This document shows, in pieces, positions 16,002-26,899 of a stretch of 46,002 nucleotides of DNA (positions are counted from its first letter, which is position 1; the number at the start of each line of letters is the position of its first letter). The translations under genes and the position numbers were made by a program. Below the pieces are notes generated by a model. It had not been told where the DNA came from and ran no database searches. It worked only from the letters and a program-made list of their open reading frames with translations. The stretch comes from DATMGU01 sp035555315. Its GTDB lineage: Bacteria; Pseudomonadota; Alphaproteobacteria; ATCC43930; CGMCC-115725. The stretch covers positions 1-46,002 of the forward strand of contig DATMGU010000068.1 of the NCBI GenBank assembly GCA_035555315.1, in the 5' to 3' direction.

Positions 16002-17117
16002 CTACAGCGGACTATAATCGAACTTGCCGTCGCGCCATTCGTAGAGGCGATAGCCTGGGGCCGTGAGATCGCCCTTGGCATCGAACGAGGCACTGCCCAG
16101 CACGGTGGAGACGGGGGCGGCGCGCAACGCCTTCGCCACCGAGAGCGGCGTCGTGTCGTCCGCCCGGTCGAGTGCCGCGGCGAAAGCCTGAACGGCGGCA
16201 TAGGCATAGAGGGTGAAACCCTCCGGGTCGATGTTCTGCGAGCGGAACGCGGCGACCGCCGAGGCCGCCTCGGGATTGCGCCGCGGATCCGGGTTGAAGG
16301 TGAACAGCGCGCCGTTGCCGGCCGGTCCGGTGATCGCCCAGAACTGGCTGGAGGTGATGCCCGAGGTGCCAAAGAACTGTGCCTTCAGCCCCTGCTCGTC
16401 GGCTTGCCGCACCAGATTGCCGGCCTCCACCTGATAGCCACCATAATAGATAAGGCCGATACGCGCTTGTTTCAGCTTGGAAATCAGCGCGGAGAAATCC
16501 GATTCGCCGGCATTTACCGAATCATAGATCACCTCGGTGATGCCGAGTTGATTGAGGCTCGTCTTGGTCGCATCCGCCAAGCCTTTGCCGAAGGCGCCCT
16601 TGTCATGGATGATCGCGATCCGACGACCGGGAAACTTGTCGGCGATGATCCGTGCCGCGACCGCGCCCTGCTGGTCGTCGCGGCCGCAGACCCGGAAGAT
16701 ATTGTCCAGGCCGCGATCGGTCAGCTTGCCGCTGTTGGAGGCGGGGGTCATCATCAGGATGCCGGTCTCGTGATAGACGTCGGAGGCGGCGATCGAAGCG
16801 CCCGAGCAAACATGGCCGACGACGAAGTCGATATGCGCCTGGGTCATCCGGTTAGCGACGGCGACCGCCTGGCGCGGATCGCAGGCGTCATCCTCGAACT
16901 GTAGCACCAGTTTTTGACCCCGAATGCCGCCATGCTCGTTGACCGCGTCGGCTGCCATGGTCGTGCCATGGCGGATCTGCTCGCCGATCGCGGCCAGCTG
17001 ACCGGAGAGCGGCAGGGCGACGCCGAATAGGATGTCGGCATGGGCTAGGTTGGGCAGAGCCACGCCGGGCAGAGCCACCGGCGTCAAGGCCGCGAGTAAC
17101 ATCCATCTCTTTCGCAT
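16002..17117 (-). CDS. Branched-chain amino acid ABC transporter substrate-binding protein (LivJ/LivK family)
   Basis: A 371-residue periplasmic protein with a Sec signal peptide (MRKRWMLLAALTPVALPGVA, cleavage probably near AHA-DI). The mature part starts ILFGVALPLSGQLAAIGEQI and contains VVGHVCSGASIAASDVYHE with PASNSGKLT, the amino-acid-binding region of Leu/Ile/Val-binding proteins. It resembles E. coli LivJ/LivK more closely than the binding protein at 4642 does. No permease or ATPase gene is adjacent, so it may serve a transporter encoded elsewhere. It runs into tsaC with a one-base gap. Confidence 0.93.
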   Translation of the reverse strand: MRKRWMLLAALTPVALPGVALPNLAHADILFGVALPLSGQLAAIGEQIRHGTTMAADAVNEHGGIRGQKLVLQFEDDACDPRQAVAVANRMTQAHIDFVVGHVCSGASIAASDVYHETGILMMTPASNSGKLTDRGLDNIFRVCGRDDQQGAVAARIIADKFPGRRIAIIHDKGAFGKGLADATKTSLNQLGITEVIYDSVNAGESDFSALISKLKQARIGLIYYGGYQVEAGNLVRQADEQGLKAQFFGTSGITSSQFWAITGPAGNGALFTFNPDPRRNPEAASAVAAFRSQNIDPEGFTLYAYAAVQAFAAALDRADDTTPLSVAKALRAAPVSTVLGSASFDAKGDLTAPGYRLYEWRDGKFDYSPL

Positions 17118-17294
17118 CGCATCCCCCTCGGTGAGTGCGATCGCTCACCCCGCCATCTTGTGTAGCGCCGGCCAGAGCGGGTCAAGAATACTGATCCGGA
17201 CCAATGGATCGCCGGCCGCGTTTACCAATCGACACAGGCGCGGCACCGAGTGCAGTGTTTCGGGTGGCGGACAGGCAATCGGGGCGGGGGATCG

Positions 17295-17933
17295 ATGTCG
17301 GGTAAGGTGATCACGGTGGCGCAGCAGAAGGGCGGCGCCGGCAAGACCACGCTTGCCGCCCATCTGGCTTTGGCGTGGAGCGCGGCGGGCTATAGGGTCG
17401 CCGCTATCGATATCGATCCGCAAGGCAGCCTCTCCCTATGGCACGGCATACGCGAGACGGCCAAGGGAAGCGGCGCCACCGGTCTCACCCTCAGCACCGT
17501 GACCGGCTGGCGCACCACCGGCGAGGTCGACCGGCTGAAGCGTGATCACGACATCGTACTGATCGACAGCCCGCCCCATGCCGCGACTGACGCCAAGATC
17601 GCCATCCGCGCCGCCGGATTGGTCGTGATACCGGTGCAGCCCAGTCCGCTCGACGTGTGGGCTTCCAAGCCGACCCTGGAACTGGCGGCGAGCGAGAAGG
17701 TCGCCGTGCTGCTGGTGCTGAACCGGGTGCCACCGCGCGCGCGGCTCGCCGATGATATGGCGGCGGCCCTGGCGGAATATGGCGCCACCATCGCCAAGAC
17801 CCGGATCGGCAACCGCACCGCGCTGGCCGCCAGCATGGCCGCCGGATTGTCGATCGACGAGATGGCGGCCAACACCCCGGCGGCGCGGGAAGTCGCCAGC
17901 CTGGCGACGGAGATCCTGAGGTATGCCCGTTAA
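17295..17933 (+). CDS. ParA/MinD-like ATPase
   Basis: A 212-residue deviant-Walker ATPase. The N-terminal motif is KGGAGKTT, with the signature lysine and Ala in place of the more common Val, followed by IDIDPQGSLSLW and the Walker B region DIVLIDSPPHAA. The start at 17295 gives MSGKVITVAQQKGG, as in short ParA proteins. No parB-like gene or visible parS cluster lies beside it, and it overlaps or nearly touches the M81 gene. It resembles orphan ParA proteins that position non-chromosomal cargo, but the cargo is unknown. Confidence 0.9.
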   Translation: MSGKVITVAQQKGGAGKTTLAAHLALAWSAAGYRVAAIDIDPQGSLSLWHGIRETAKGSGATGLTLSTVTGWRTTGEVDRLKRDHDIVLIDSPPHAATDAKIAIRAAGLVVIPVQPSPLDVWASKPTLELAASEKVAVLLVLNRVPPRARLADDMAAALAEYGATIAKTRIGNRTALAASMAAGLSIDEMAANTPAAREVASLATEILRYAR

Positions 17934-17949
17934 GTTGGATCGACCATCA

Positions 17950-19431
17950 ATGAAAATCTTCATGGCCACACTGGCGACCGAGACCAATACCTTCTCGCCG
18001 ATCCCGACGGGCTGGGCCGGCTTCAAGAGCCGGGAATGGTTCCGCAATGATGCGAGCCGCCACCCGCCCGTGCTCGGCAGTATCCCGCTGATCACCTGGC
18101 GGCAGCGTGGCGAGGCGGATGGTCACGAGGTGGTGGAGAGCATCTGTACCTTCGCCCAGCCTGCCGGCATCACCCTGCGCCCGGTCTATGAAGGATTGCG
18201 CGACATGATCCTGGAGGATCTGCGCGCGGCCATGCCGGTGGATGTGGTGCTGCTGTTCATGCACGGCGCCATGGTCGCCTACGGCTATGACGATTGCGAA
18301 GGCGACATGCTGGCCAAGGTGCGGGAACTGGTCGGGCCGGACGTCACCATCGGCATCGAGCTCGATCTGCATTGCCATCTCACGGAGCTGATGCGCCGCG
18401 CCGCCGATGTGATCATCAGCTTCAAGGAATACCCGCATATCGATCTGGCGGAGCGTGCTCACGAGCTTTACGACATCTGCCTCGCCACCGCCGAGGGGCG
18501 GGTCGACCCGGTGATCGCCTATTACGACTGCCGCATGGTCAATATGTGGCGCACGCCCTTCGAGCCGGTGAAATCCTTTGTGGCGCGTATGCAGGCGCTG
18601 GAGGGCAAGGAGGGCATCCTGTCCGTATCCTTCGGCCATGGCTTTCCCTGGGGCGATGTGGAGGAGGTCGGCGCCAAGATCGTCGTCGTCGCGGATGGCG
18701 ACATGGCCAAGGCCGAGGCGCTGGCCCGCAAACTGGGCAACGAGGTCTGGGCGATGCGGGCCGAGACGGTCTCGCCGCATGACAGCATCGATGAGGGGAT
18801 CGACGCGGCCCTTGCGGAGAGCGAGGGTACCGGCCCCATGGTGCTGGCCGATGTCGCGGATAACGCTGGCGGCGGGGCGCCGTCCGACAACACGGCGATC
18901 CTGCGGCGGTTGGTGGATCGCGGGATTACCGATGCGGCGATCGGCTGTTTCTGGGATCCGATCGCGGTGCAATTCTGTCTGGAAGCTGGCATCGGCGCCA
19001 GCTTCATGCTGCGTATCGGCGGCAAATGCGGCGTTGCCTCAGGCGATCCGGTCGACCTGATGGTAACGGTGTGCGGCCTGAACGAGGATTATAGCGCGCC
19101 GGGTCTCAGCGGTGGCACGGCGATGCTGGGGGCCAGCGCGTGGGTCCATGCCGACGGCATCGATATCGTACTGATCAGCAAACGCAACCAGGTCTTCGCC
19201 CCGGAGGCCTTCACCGGCCTGGGCATGACCCTATCGGACAAGCGCGTGGTGGTGGTGAAGTCGACGCAGCATTTCTACGCCGCCTTCGTGCCGATCGCCC
19301 GTGCCGTGCGCTATGTCTCCGCGCCCGGCGCCATCCCGCCGACCTTCGACACGATCCCCTTCACCAAACGCACCAAGCCGTTCTGGCCGCGCGTCGCGGA
19401 TCCCTTCGCCGGCGTCAATCAAATCTCATAA
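17950..19431 (+). CDS. M81 family metallopeptidase (MlrC-like)
   Basis: A 493-residue protein if started at MKIFMATLATETNTFSP (17950). An ATG at 17923 would add nine residues and overlap the ParA gene by 11 bases. The family is named for MlrC, which degrades linearised microcystin, but most members have unknown substrates. The N-terminal domain contains the metal-ligand region ELDLHCHLTELM and FKEYPHIDLAERA. The C-terminal MlrC_C domain has VLADVADNAGGGAPSDNTAILR. There is no signal peptide. The coupling with a ParA gene is unusual. Confidence 0.9.
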   Translation: MKIFMATLATETNTFSPIPTGWAGFKSREWFRNDASRHPPVLGSIPLITWRQRGEADGHEVVESICTFAQPAGITLRPVYEGLRDMILEDLRAAMPVDVVLLFMHGAMVAYGYDDCEGDMLAKVRELVGPDVTIGIELDLHCHLTELMRRAADVIISFKEYPHIDLAERAHELYDICLATAEGRVDPVIAYYDCRMVNMWRTPFEPVKSFVARMQALEGKEGILSVSFGHGFPWGDVEEVGAKIVVVADGDMAKAEALARKLGNEVWAMRAETVSPHDSIDEGIDAALAESEGTGPMVLADVADNAGGGAPSDNTAILRRLVDRGITDAAIGCFWDPIAVQFCLEAGIGASFMLRIGGKCGVASGDPVDLMVTVCGLNEDYSAPGLSGGTAMLGASAWVHADGIDIVLISKRNQVFAPEAFTGLGMTLSDKRVVVVKSTQHFYAAFVPIARAVRYVSAPGAIPPTFDTIPFTKRTKPFWPRVADPFAGVNQIS

Positions 19432-19492
19432 CGGACGGGAGGATTGGGAAGCGGGCACGAGATAGCCCGCACCCGTTAAGAGTTGAGAATGT

Positions 19493-20307
<815 letters not shown>

Positions 20308-20311
<4 letters not shown>

Positions 20312-22650
20312 TCTGCCGCGAGGCTGGGGCGGACCGTCTGGAGCAGCGCCCAGAGCCGCGCCGGCGTCGCCGGCATCTCGACATGCTCGACACCGTATTG
20401 CGCCAGCGCATCGACCAAGGCGTTGATCACCGCCGGCGGGGAGCCGATCGCACCGGCCTCGCCAGCCCCCTTGATGCCGAGCGGGTTGGTGGTGCAGGGC
20501 ACGACATTGTACGAAAACTCGATGGTTGGCATGTCGTCGGCGCGCGGCATGCAGTAGTCCATGAACGAGCCGGTGACGAGCTGGCCCGATGCCTCGTCAT
20601 AGACGCAGTTTTCCAGCAGCGCCTGACCGAGACCCTGGACGACCCCGCCATGAACCTGCCCGGCCAGCATCGCCGGGTTCACCACCGTGCCGAAATCATC
20701 GACCACCACATAGCGCTCGATCGTCGTGGCTCCGGTGTCCGGATCGATTTCGACCTCACAGGCATGGCAGCCGTTCGGGAAGGTGCCGGCGGGCGGCGCC
20801 CAGCGGGCCGTCTCGTCCATGCCGGCCTCGACGCCGGGCGGCAGATTGTCGCCGCCGACCGCCGCCTTCGCGACCTTGACGAGATCGATATGCCGGTCGG
20901 TGCCGGCGATGGTGAAGCGGCCATCGGCGAATTCCAGATCGCCCTCGGCGGCTTCCAGCATATGGGCAGCGATCTTGCGCGCCTTGGCGATGACCTTCTT
21001 GGCGGCGAGATCGAGGGCCACGCCGCCGACCGGCAGGGAACGCGAGCCGCCGGTACCGCGGCCGAAGCCGATCATGTCGGTATCGCCCTGGACCACCTTC
21101 ACCCGATCGAAGGGCAGGCCCAGTTGATCGGCGACCAATTGTGCGTAGGCCGTTTGGTGCCCCTGGCCGGATGACTGGCTGCCGATCAGCACAGTGACGT
21201 CGCCCGAGGGATCGAAGCGGATCTCCGCCGCCTCGTCCTGTCCACCGCCGCATTGCTCGATATAGGTCGCGAGGCCGAAGCCGCGCAGCTTGCCGCGTGC
21301 CGCCGAGGCCGCCCGCCGCGCCTCGAAACCGACGCGGTCGGTATTGGTCAAGGCGTCTTCCATGTTCTTCTGGAAATCGCCGCTGTCATAGACCAGTCCG
21401 AGGGACGTTTGGAACGGCATCTGCGCCGGGGTGATGAAGTTGCGACGGCGGATCTCCGCCGGGTCGATCCCCAGCTTGCGGGCCGCCGTGTCGACCAGCC
21501 GCTCGACCACATAGGCCGCCTCGGGACGCCCGGCCCCGCGATAGGCGTCGACCGGCACGGTGTGCGTGTAGACACCTTTGACCAAGACATGGATGGCCGG
21601 TGTCGAATAGACCCCGGCCAGCATGCCGGTACCGGCGAAGGTCGGGATGAACGGGCCGTAATTCGACAGGTAGGCACCCAGATTGGCGACCGTCTCGAAC
21701 TTCATGCCGAGGAAGCGGCCGTTGTCGTCCATCGCGACCTCGGCATGGGTAACGTTGTCGCGCCCATGGGTATCGGACAGGAACGCGTCCGACCGTTCGC
21801 CGATCCATTTCACCGGCCGCCCCAGGCGCTTCGCCGCCCAGACGACCAGCAGATGTTCGGCATAGAGGAACAGCTTCATGCCGAAACCGCCGCCGACATC
21901 CGGCGTGATGACGCGCATCCGCTGCTCCGGCACCTTCAGCACGGCGGAGCACAGCAGCTTGCGCAGGGTGTGCGAGCCTTGGCTCGACGTATACAGCACG
22001 TAGCGGTCGTCGCTCCGGTCGTAGGCGCCGACGGCGCCGCGGGTCTCCATCGAATTGACGACGATACGGTTGTTCACCACATCGACCGAGGCGACATGCT
22101 TGGCCCGGGCAAAGGCGGCGTCGGTCGCGGCCGCGTCGCCGGTCTCCCAGTCGAAGCACAGATTGTTCGGATGGGTGTCCCAGACCTGCGCCTTGCCGGG
22201 CAGCAAGGCCGAGGCGGTATCGGTCGTCGCCGGCAACTGTTCGTAATCGATCTCGACCAATTCGGCGGCGTCGCGCGCGGCGGCCAGCGTCTCGGCGACG
22301 ATGAACGCGACATTATCGCCGACATGGCGCACCTGGTCGGTTACCAGGCAGGGATGCGGCGGGTATTTGGCCAGCGTGCCGTCCCGGTTGTTGAGGGGGA
22401 CCATGCAGGGAATGTCGCCGATACCGTCGGCAGCCAGATCGGCGCCGGTGAACACCCCCAGCACACCCGGTGCCGAGGCGGCGGCCGTGATATCGATTCC
22501 CTTGATCAACGCATGGGCGTGCGGCGAGCGCAGCACATAGCCGTAGGCTTGGCGGGGCAGGGTGATGTCGTCGGTATACCGGCCATGACCGGTGATGAAA
22601 CGCTGGTCCTCGCTCCGTGGAACGGCTTGTCCGATGCCGAACTGTCCCAT
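20308..22650 (-). CDS. Xanthine dehydrogenase family molybdopterin-binding subunit (CoxL-like, form II)
   Basis: A 780-residue large subunit of the molybdenum hydroxylase family. The active-site loop reads AYRGAGR at 369-375, the form II signature; true form I CO dehydrogenases have AYRCSFR with the Cu-ligand Cys. The catalytic Glu lies in KGAGEAG (E731). Other Mo-cofactor segments are DVGGGFGMK and GSQSSGQGH. Partner genes for the FAD (CoxM) and 2Fe-2S (CoxS) subunits are not adjacent, which is uncommon. CO oxidation should not be inferred. It overlaps cysQ by four bases. Confidence 0.93.
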
Positions 22651-22822
22651 TGCAACCCCATCATGCTAACCGCGCCGAACGGCGCCTGCGACCCGTCACG
22701 ATTAAGATAGGGGCATGGAGGACGGTCGACCAGCCGGTTGATCGCCCGAAGTTGCCCGAAGTTGATTGTGCAATCGCCGCCTGCGACAAAGCACGTCTCG
22801 GCGGAATTAACGGAGCGGGACT

Positions 22823-23419
22823 ATGAGAGCGACGATCATCGAGCCCGGCGATTACAGATCGATGCGTTGGCGCAATGGTTTGGGTCAGTCGATGGAGATC
22901 GCCGCGGCCCCGGGCGGCGACGCCGCGCCATGGCGTTTCGGCATTGCCACGATCGATCGCTCATGCCCGTTCTCGATCTATCCGGCGCATGACCGAACGA
23001 TCCTGCCGCTCGATATCGACGGCTTCGTCTTGACCTTTTCGGGCGATGAAAGCGGTCCGCTCACCGTCGACGATCCCATGAGGCCCGTCGCTTTCGGCGG
23101 CGAGTGGCCGGCCGAGTGCCGTTTGCTGGGCGGCCCGGTCCGCGCCGTCAACGTCATGACCGATCGCACTGTCTTTACGCATCGGGTCTCGGTCGTGTCC
23201 TTGACGGGGGAGCCGGTCGATTGCCCACTCGCCGGTAATCCGTGCCTCGTCCTGGCGCTGCGCGGCGATGTGATCGCGACGATCGGCGGTCGGGCGATGA
23301 CCCTCACCGAACATGCGACCCTACGTCTGGACGGCTCGATCGTCCCGTCGCTGCGGCTCGCGGCGCTCGGCCCGGTTGCGAGCGCCTATGTCGTCGGTAT
23401 TACCGAGGTGCGATCCTGA
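22823..23419 (+). CDS. HutD/Ves family cupin-like protein
   Basis: A 198-residue protein of the HutD family (two cupin-like domains). The typical start is PGDYRSMRWRNGLGQSMEIA, followed by WRFGIATIDRSCPFSIYPAHDR and GGPVRAVNVMTDR. In other bacteria hutD sits with histidine-utilisation genes or acts in stress responses (ves), but its biochemical role is not established. No hut genes are present in this window. GGGA stands just before the ATG. Upstream are two adjacent copies of CCCGAAGTTG near 22747-22766. Confidence 0.9.
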   Translation: MRATIIEPGDYRSMRWRNGLGQSMEIAAAPGGDAAPWRFGIATIDRSCPFSIYPAHDRTILPLDIDGFVLTFSGDESGPLTVDDPMRPVAFGGEWPAECRLLGGPVRAVNVMTDRTVFTHRVSVVSLTGEPVDCPLAGNPCLVLALRGDVIATIGGRAMTLTEHATLRLDGSIVPSLRLAALGPVASAYVVGITEVRS

Positions 23420-23425
23420 GGATGG

Positions 23426-23457
23426 TTAAAAGGTAGGTACAATAAGGTACTCCTTAA
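23426..23457 (+). terminator. Imperfect dyad between hutD-like and chemoreceptor genes
   Basis: A 32-base dyad joins AAGG on the left with CCTT on the right, and inside it GTAC with GTAC around an AATAAG loop. There is no U run after it. It may end the hutD-like transcript or be a regulatory site for the chemoreceptor gene. Weak support. Confidence 0.3.
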
Positions 23458-23506
23458 CGAATCCGGCCGAAGATGCCTCCTCGCCCGAGAAAATCGTGTG
23501 GGGAGC

Positions 23507-24925
23507 ATGAAATCAACGATGAGCGACTCAGCTCTGGCCGGTAACCACGATGCCACCAACGGGTTGATCGGCGATGTTGCGAGAGCGGCCGGCACCCTGG
23601 GTGTCGAAGTCGCCGATATCGCGGGGTCGGTCGATGAGATCGGCGAGCGGGTCAAGCATCAGGCAGCGGCCTTCGCGACGCTGCGCGGCGCCACCGCTGG
23701 AATGGCCGATAGCAGCAAGCGGATCAGCCGCGTCGCGGCACACGCGCGGGAGACCGCCGCCAAATCGGCCGAGCAGGTCGCCCAGTCGCGCGCCGCCGTG
23801 ACGAACACCTTGACGGCGACGCGCGGCCTGCTCGACGCCGTCAGCCAAATCGAAACGCAGGCGGGCGATCTCGACATCGCGCTGAAAAGTGTCGGGCGGG
23901 TCGCCGCCGGCATCGATGCGATCGCTAAGCAGACCAATCTGCTGGCCTTGAACGCGACCATCGAAGCGGCTCGGGCCGGCGAGGCGGGCCGCGGCTTCGC
24001 GGTCGTCGCGAACGAGGTGAAACTGCTGGCGAAACGCACCAGCGAGGCGACCAACGAGATCGCGACGACCCTAGCGGCCTTGGCGGAAAGGGCCGGCTTG
24101 CTGATTTCGAACGCGGCAAGCGGTGCCCGGCGCGCCGAAGCGATGCGGCAAGACATGACAGTGATCGGCGATGTGATCGGCGTCGTCGACAAGGCATTGG
24201 GCGATGTCGGTACGGCCGGGGCCGAAATCAGCGAGGCGGTCGGCGATATCGGCGGACATTGCGATCAGTTCGGCGAGATCCTGGCGGGCTTGGCCGATGG
24301 GATCGACCGATCGAACCTCAACCTGCAATCGGCGCGCGAGCGGCTCGGGGCATTGGTCGGGATCTCCCAAGACATGGTGGGAATGACCGCGCTGGCCGGG
24401 TCTGAGACGATCGACACGCCGTTCATCCATGGTGTGATGAAGGCCGCCGAGGAGATTTCCGGCTTATTCGAACGGGCCATCGCGGCCCGCGACATCACCA
24501 TGGCCGATCTGTTCGACGAGACCTACAAGGCGATCGCGGGCAGCAATCCGTCGCAGGTCCTGACCCGCTTCACGGTGTTTACCGACCGTGTATTGCCGGG
24601 CGTGCAGGAGCGTCTGCTGACCCTGGATGCCCGGATCGTGTTTTGCGCGGCGATCGACCGGAACGGCTACATACCGACGCATAATTTGAAGTTCTCCAAG
24701 CCGCAGGGCGACGATCCGGTCTGGAATGCCGCCAATTGCCGCAATCGCCGGATGTTCGCCGATCGCGTCGGGCTGGGCGCCGGTCGCAACACCAAGGACT
24801 TCTTGGTGCAGGTCTATCGGCGCGATATGGGCGGCGGGCGGTTCGTGCCGATGAAAGATGTTTCGGCGCCGATCCGGGTACAGGGCCGATTCTGGGGCGG
24901 GCTGCGTCTAGCCTACACCATTTAA
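23507..24925 (+). CDS. Cytosolic methyl-accepting chemotaxis protein
   Basis: A 472-residue chemoreceptor without membrane segments or HAMP domain. The first 300 or so residues form a long coiled coil with the conserved hairpin tip IAKQTNLLALNATIEAARAG and EAGRGFAVVANEVKLLAKRT (about residues 140-185), the region that contacts CheA and CheW. The last 130 or so residues are a globular domain with YIPTHN and RNRRMFADRVGLGAGRNT, then VQVYRRDMGGG and WGGLRLAYT, a pattern I recall from other soluble receptors. The ligand is unknown. I chose ATG 23507 after GGGGAG; GTG 23498 or ATG 23519 are alternatives. Confidence 0.92.
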   Translation: MKSTMSDSALAGNHDATNGLIGDVARAAGTLGVEVADIAGSVDEIGERVKHQAAAFATLRGATAGMADSSKRISRVAAHARETAAKSAEQVAQSRAAVTNTLTATRGLLDAVSQIETQAGDLDIALKSVGRVAAGIDAIAKQTNLLALNATIEAARAGEAGRGFAVVANEVKLLAKRTSEATNEIATTLAALAERAGLLISNAASGARRAEAMRQDMTVIGDVIGVVDKALGDVGTAGAEISEAVGDIGGHCDQFGEILAGLADGIDRSNLNLQSARERLGALVGISQDMVGMTALAGSETIDTPFIHGVMKAAEEISGLFERAIAARDITMADLFDETYKAIAGSNPSQVLTRFTVFTDRVLPGVQERLLTLDARIVFCAAIDRNGYIPTHNLKFSKPQGDDPVWNAANCRNRRMFADRVGLGAGRNTKDFLVQVYRRDMGGGRFVPMKDVSAPIRVQGRFWGGLRLAYTI

Positions 24926-25007
24926 GATGACCGGAATTAAGCAGGTTCGCTTGGCGAACGCGATCGGCTAGGCTCCGCGGCCCCTCCAGGACTCGCAGGA
25001 ACCCGCC

Positions 25008-25718
<711 letters not shown>

Positions 25719-25794
25719 CACCCACCGTCCCTTCGGCCTTTATGGAATTGCGGAACCGGTCGCCGCTTTGAGCTGGATAAACCGGCCGCGCTGC

Positions 25795-25820
25795 TATAAT
25801 GAGAATGCATCGCAATTGCA
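25795..25820 (+). promoter_or_regulatory. Candidate promoter -10 with overlapping Fur-like box
   Basis: A perfect TATAAT at 25795-25800 runs into TGAGAATGCATCGCAATTGC (25800-25819). The reverse complement resembles alphaproteobacterial Fur sites with ATTCTCA and TTGCGA elements. It lies 11 bases before the start of an iron-binding-protein gene, so iron repression fits. A TTGAGC at 25768 is 21 bases from the -10, rather far for a -35 element. The box is inferred by resemblance only. Confidence 0.45.
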
Positions 25821-25830
25821 TGGTGGAACG

Positions 25831-26850
25831 ATGCTTATTCTGAATCGCCGAAACTTTTTGCGCGCCGGAAGTGCGTTTGGAGGTGCGGCATTGCTCGGTG
25901 GAACGGCGTCTCGGCTGCACGCGGCCTCTGAGACGTTGACGCTCTATAATGGACAACATCGCGCGACGACCGAGGCGCTGGTGGCCGCGTTCAGCAAGGC
26001 GACCGGGATCGAGGTGACGGTCCGCAACGCCGAAAGTCCTGAGCTGTCGGCCCAAATTGCCGAGGAGGGGGCCAATTCGCCGGCGGATCTGTTCTTCTCC
26101 GAACAAAGTCCCCCGATCGCCGCCCTGCAGGAAAAAGGCCTACTGGGCAAGGTCGACGAGGCGACGTTGAAGACGATTCCCGCCAAGTTCTCCGCCAAGG
26201 ATGGCAGCTGGATCGGTGCCACGGTGCGCACCCGGGTGATCACCTACAACACCAAGATGATCAGCCCGGCCGACCTGCCGAAATCGATCATGGATTTCGC
26301 GACGCCGGCTCTCAAAGGCAAGTTCGCCTATGTGAAGCAGGATGGCTTTCAGGAACAGATCATGGCGATCGCGCACATCAAGGGGCGCGACGCGGCACTC
26401 GCCTGGCTGAAGGGGCTGAAGGAGTACGGCCGGTCCTATAACGGCAACCGCATCGCGAGCACGGCCGTGCTGAATGGCGAGATCGCGATGGCGCTGTCGA
26501 ACAATTACTACTGGTATTCGCTCGCCCGGGAGAAGGGCGAGGCCAATCTCGACGCGGCGCTCTACTCGTTTCCCGGCGACGACGCGGGCAACATCTTCAA
26601 CGTCTCGGCCGCCGGTGTGCTGAAATCCAGCAAGAAGCAGGCGGCGGCGCAGCGCTTCCTGGCGTTCATGGTCAGCAAGCCCGGCCAAGACGCCATGGTG
26701 GACACAACCGCCGAGTACCCGGTACTGGATGGCGTCATGTCGCCGTTCAAACTGCCCTCGCTCGAGACCTTCAAGGCTCCGGTAACGCCCGCCGATATGG
26801 GCAGCGCCGCCGAAGCCTATGCGCTGGAACGCGAAGCGGGCCTTATTTGA
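25831..26850 (+). CDS. Iron(III) ABC transporter substrate-binding protein (FutA/FbpA-like)
   Basis: A 339-residue periplasmic ferric-binding protein. The N-terminus has a twin-arginine motif (NRRNFLRAGSAFGGAALLGG) consistent with Tat export, with cleavage near LHA-AS. The mature part starts LTLYNGQHRATTEALVAAFS, typical of FbpA. The paired iron-ligand tyrosines are in NNYYWY (Y226 and Y227). I chose ATG 25831 because GGTGGA precedes it and the Tat signal begins there. It is followed after 49 bases by a two-domain permease and an ATPase, forming a complete importer, and preceded by a Fur-like box. Confidence 0.94.
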   Translation: MLILNRRNFLRAGSAFGGAALLGGTASRLHAASETLTLYNGQHRATTEALVAAFSKATGIEVTVRNAESPELSAQIAEEGANSPADLFFSEQSPPIAALQEKGLLGKVDEATLKTIPAKFSAKDGSWIGATVRTRVITYNTKMISPADLPKSIMDFATPALKGKFAYVKQDGFQEQIMAIAHIKGRDAALAWLKGLKEYGRSYNGNRIASTAVLNGEIAMALSNNYYWYSLAREKGEANLDAALYSFPGDDAGNIFNVSAAGVLKSSKKQAAAQRFLAFMVSKPGQDAMVDTTAEYPVLDGVMSPFKLPSLETFKAPVTPADMGSAAEAYALEREAGLI

Positions 26851-26899
26851 CCGGTTTGTCTTGAGTTCTCCGAGGATGCCTGGGGAGGGGCGGCACGGC

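Noticed and set aside
17923..17950. Earlier ATG for the M81 gene
   Set aside because: It overlaps the ParA gene by 11 bases and adds residues not expected in the family; kept only as an alternative start.
21253..22710. Plus-strand frame of 485 codons
   Set aside because: Antisense to the CoxL-like gene, which has complete active-site motifs; no family recognised in the shadow frame.
25768..25800. Complete sigma-70 promoter before the iron transporter
   Set aside because: The -10 is perfect but the best -35 candidate is 21 bases away, beyond the usual 16-19, so only the -10 is reported.
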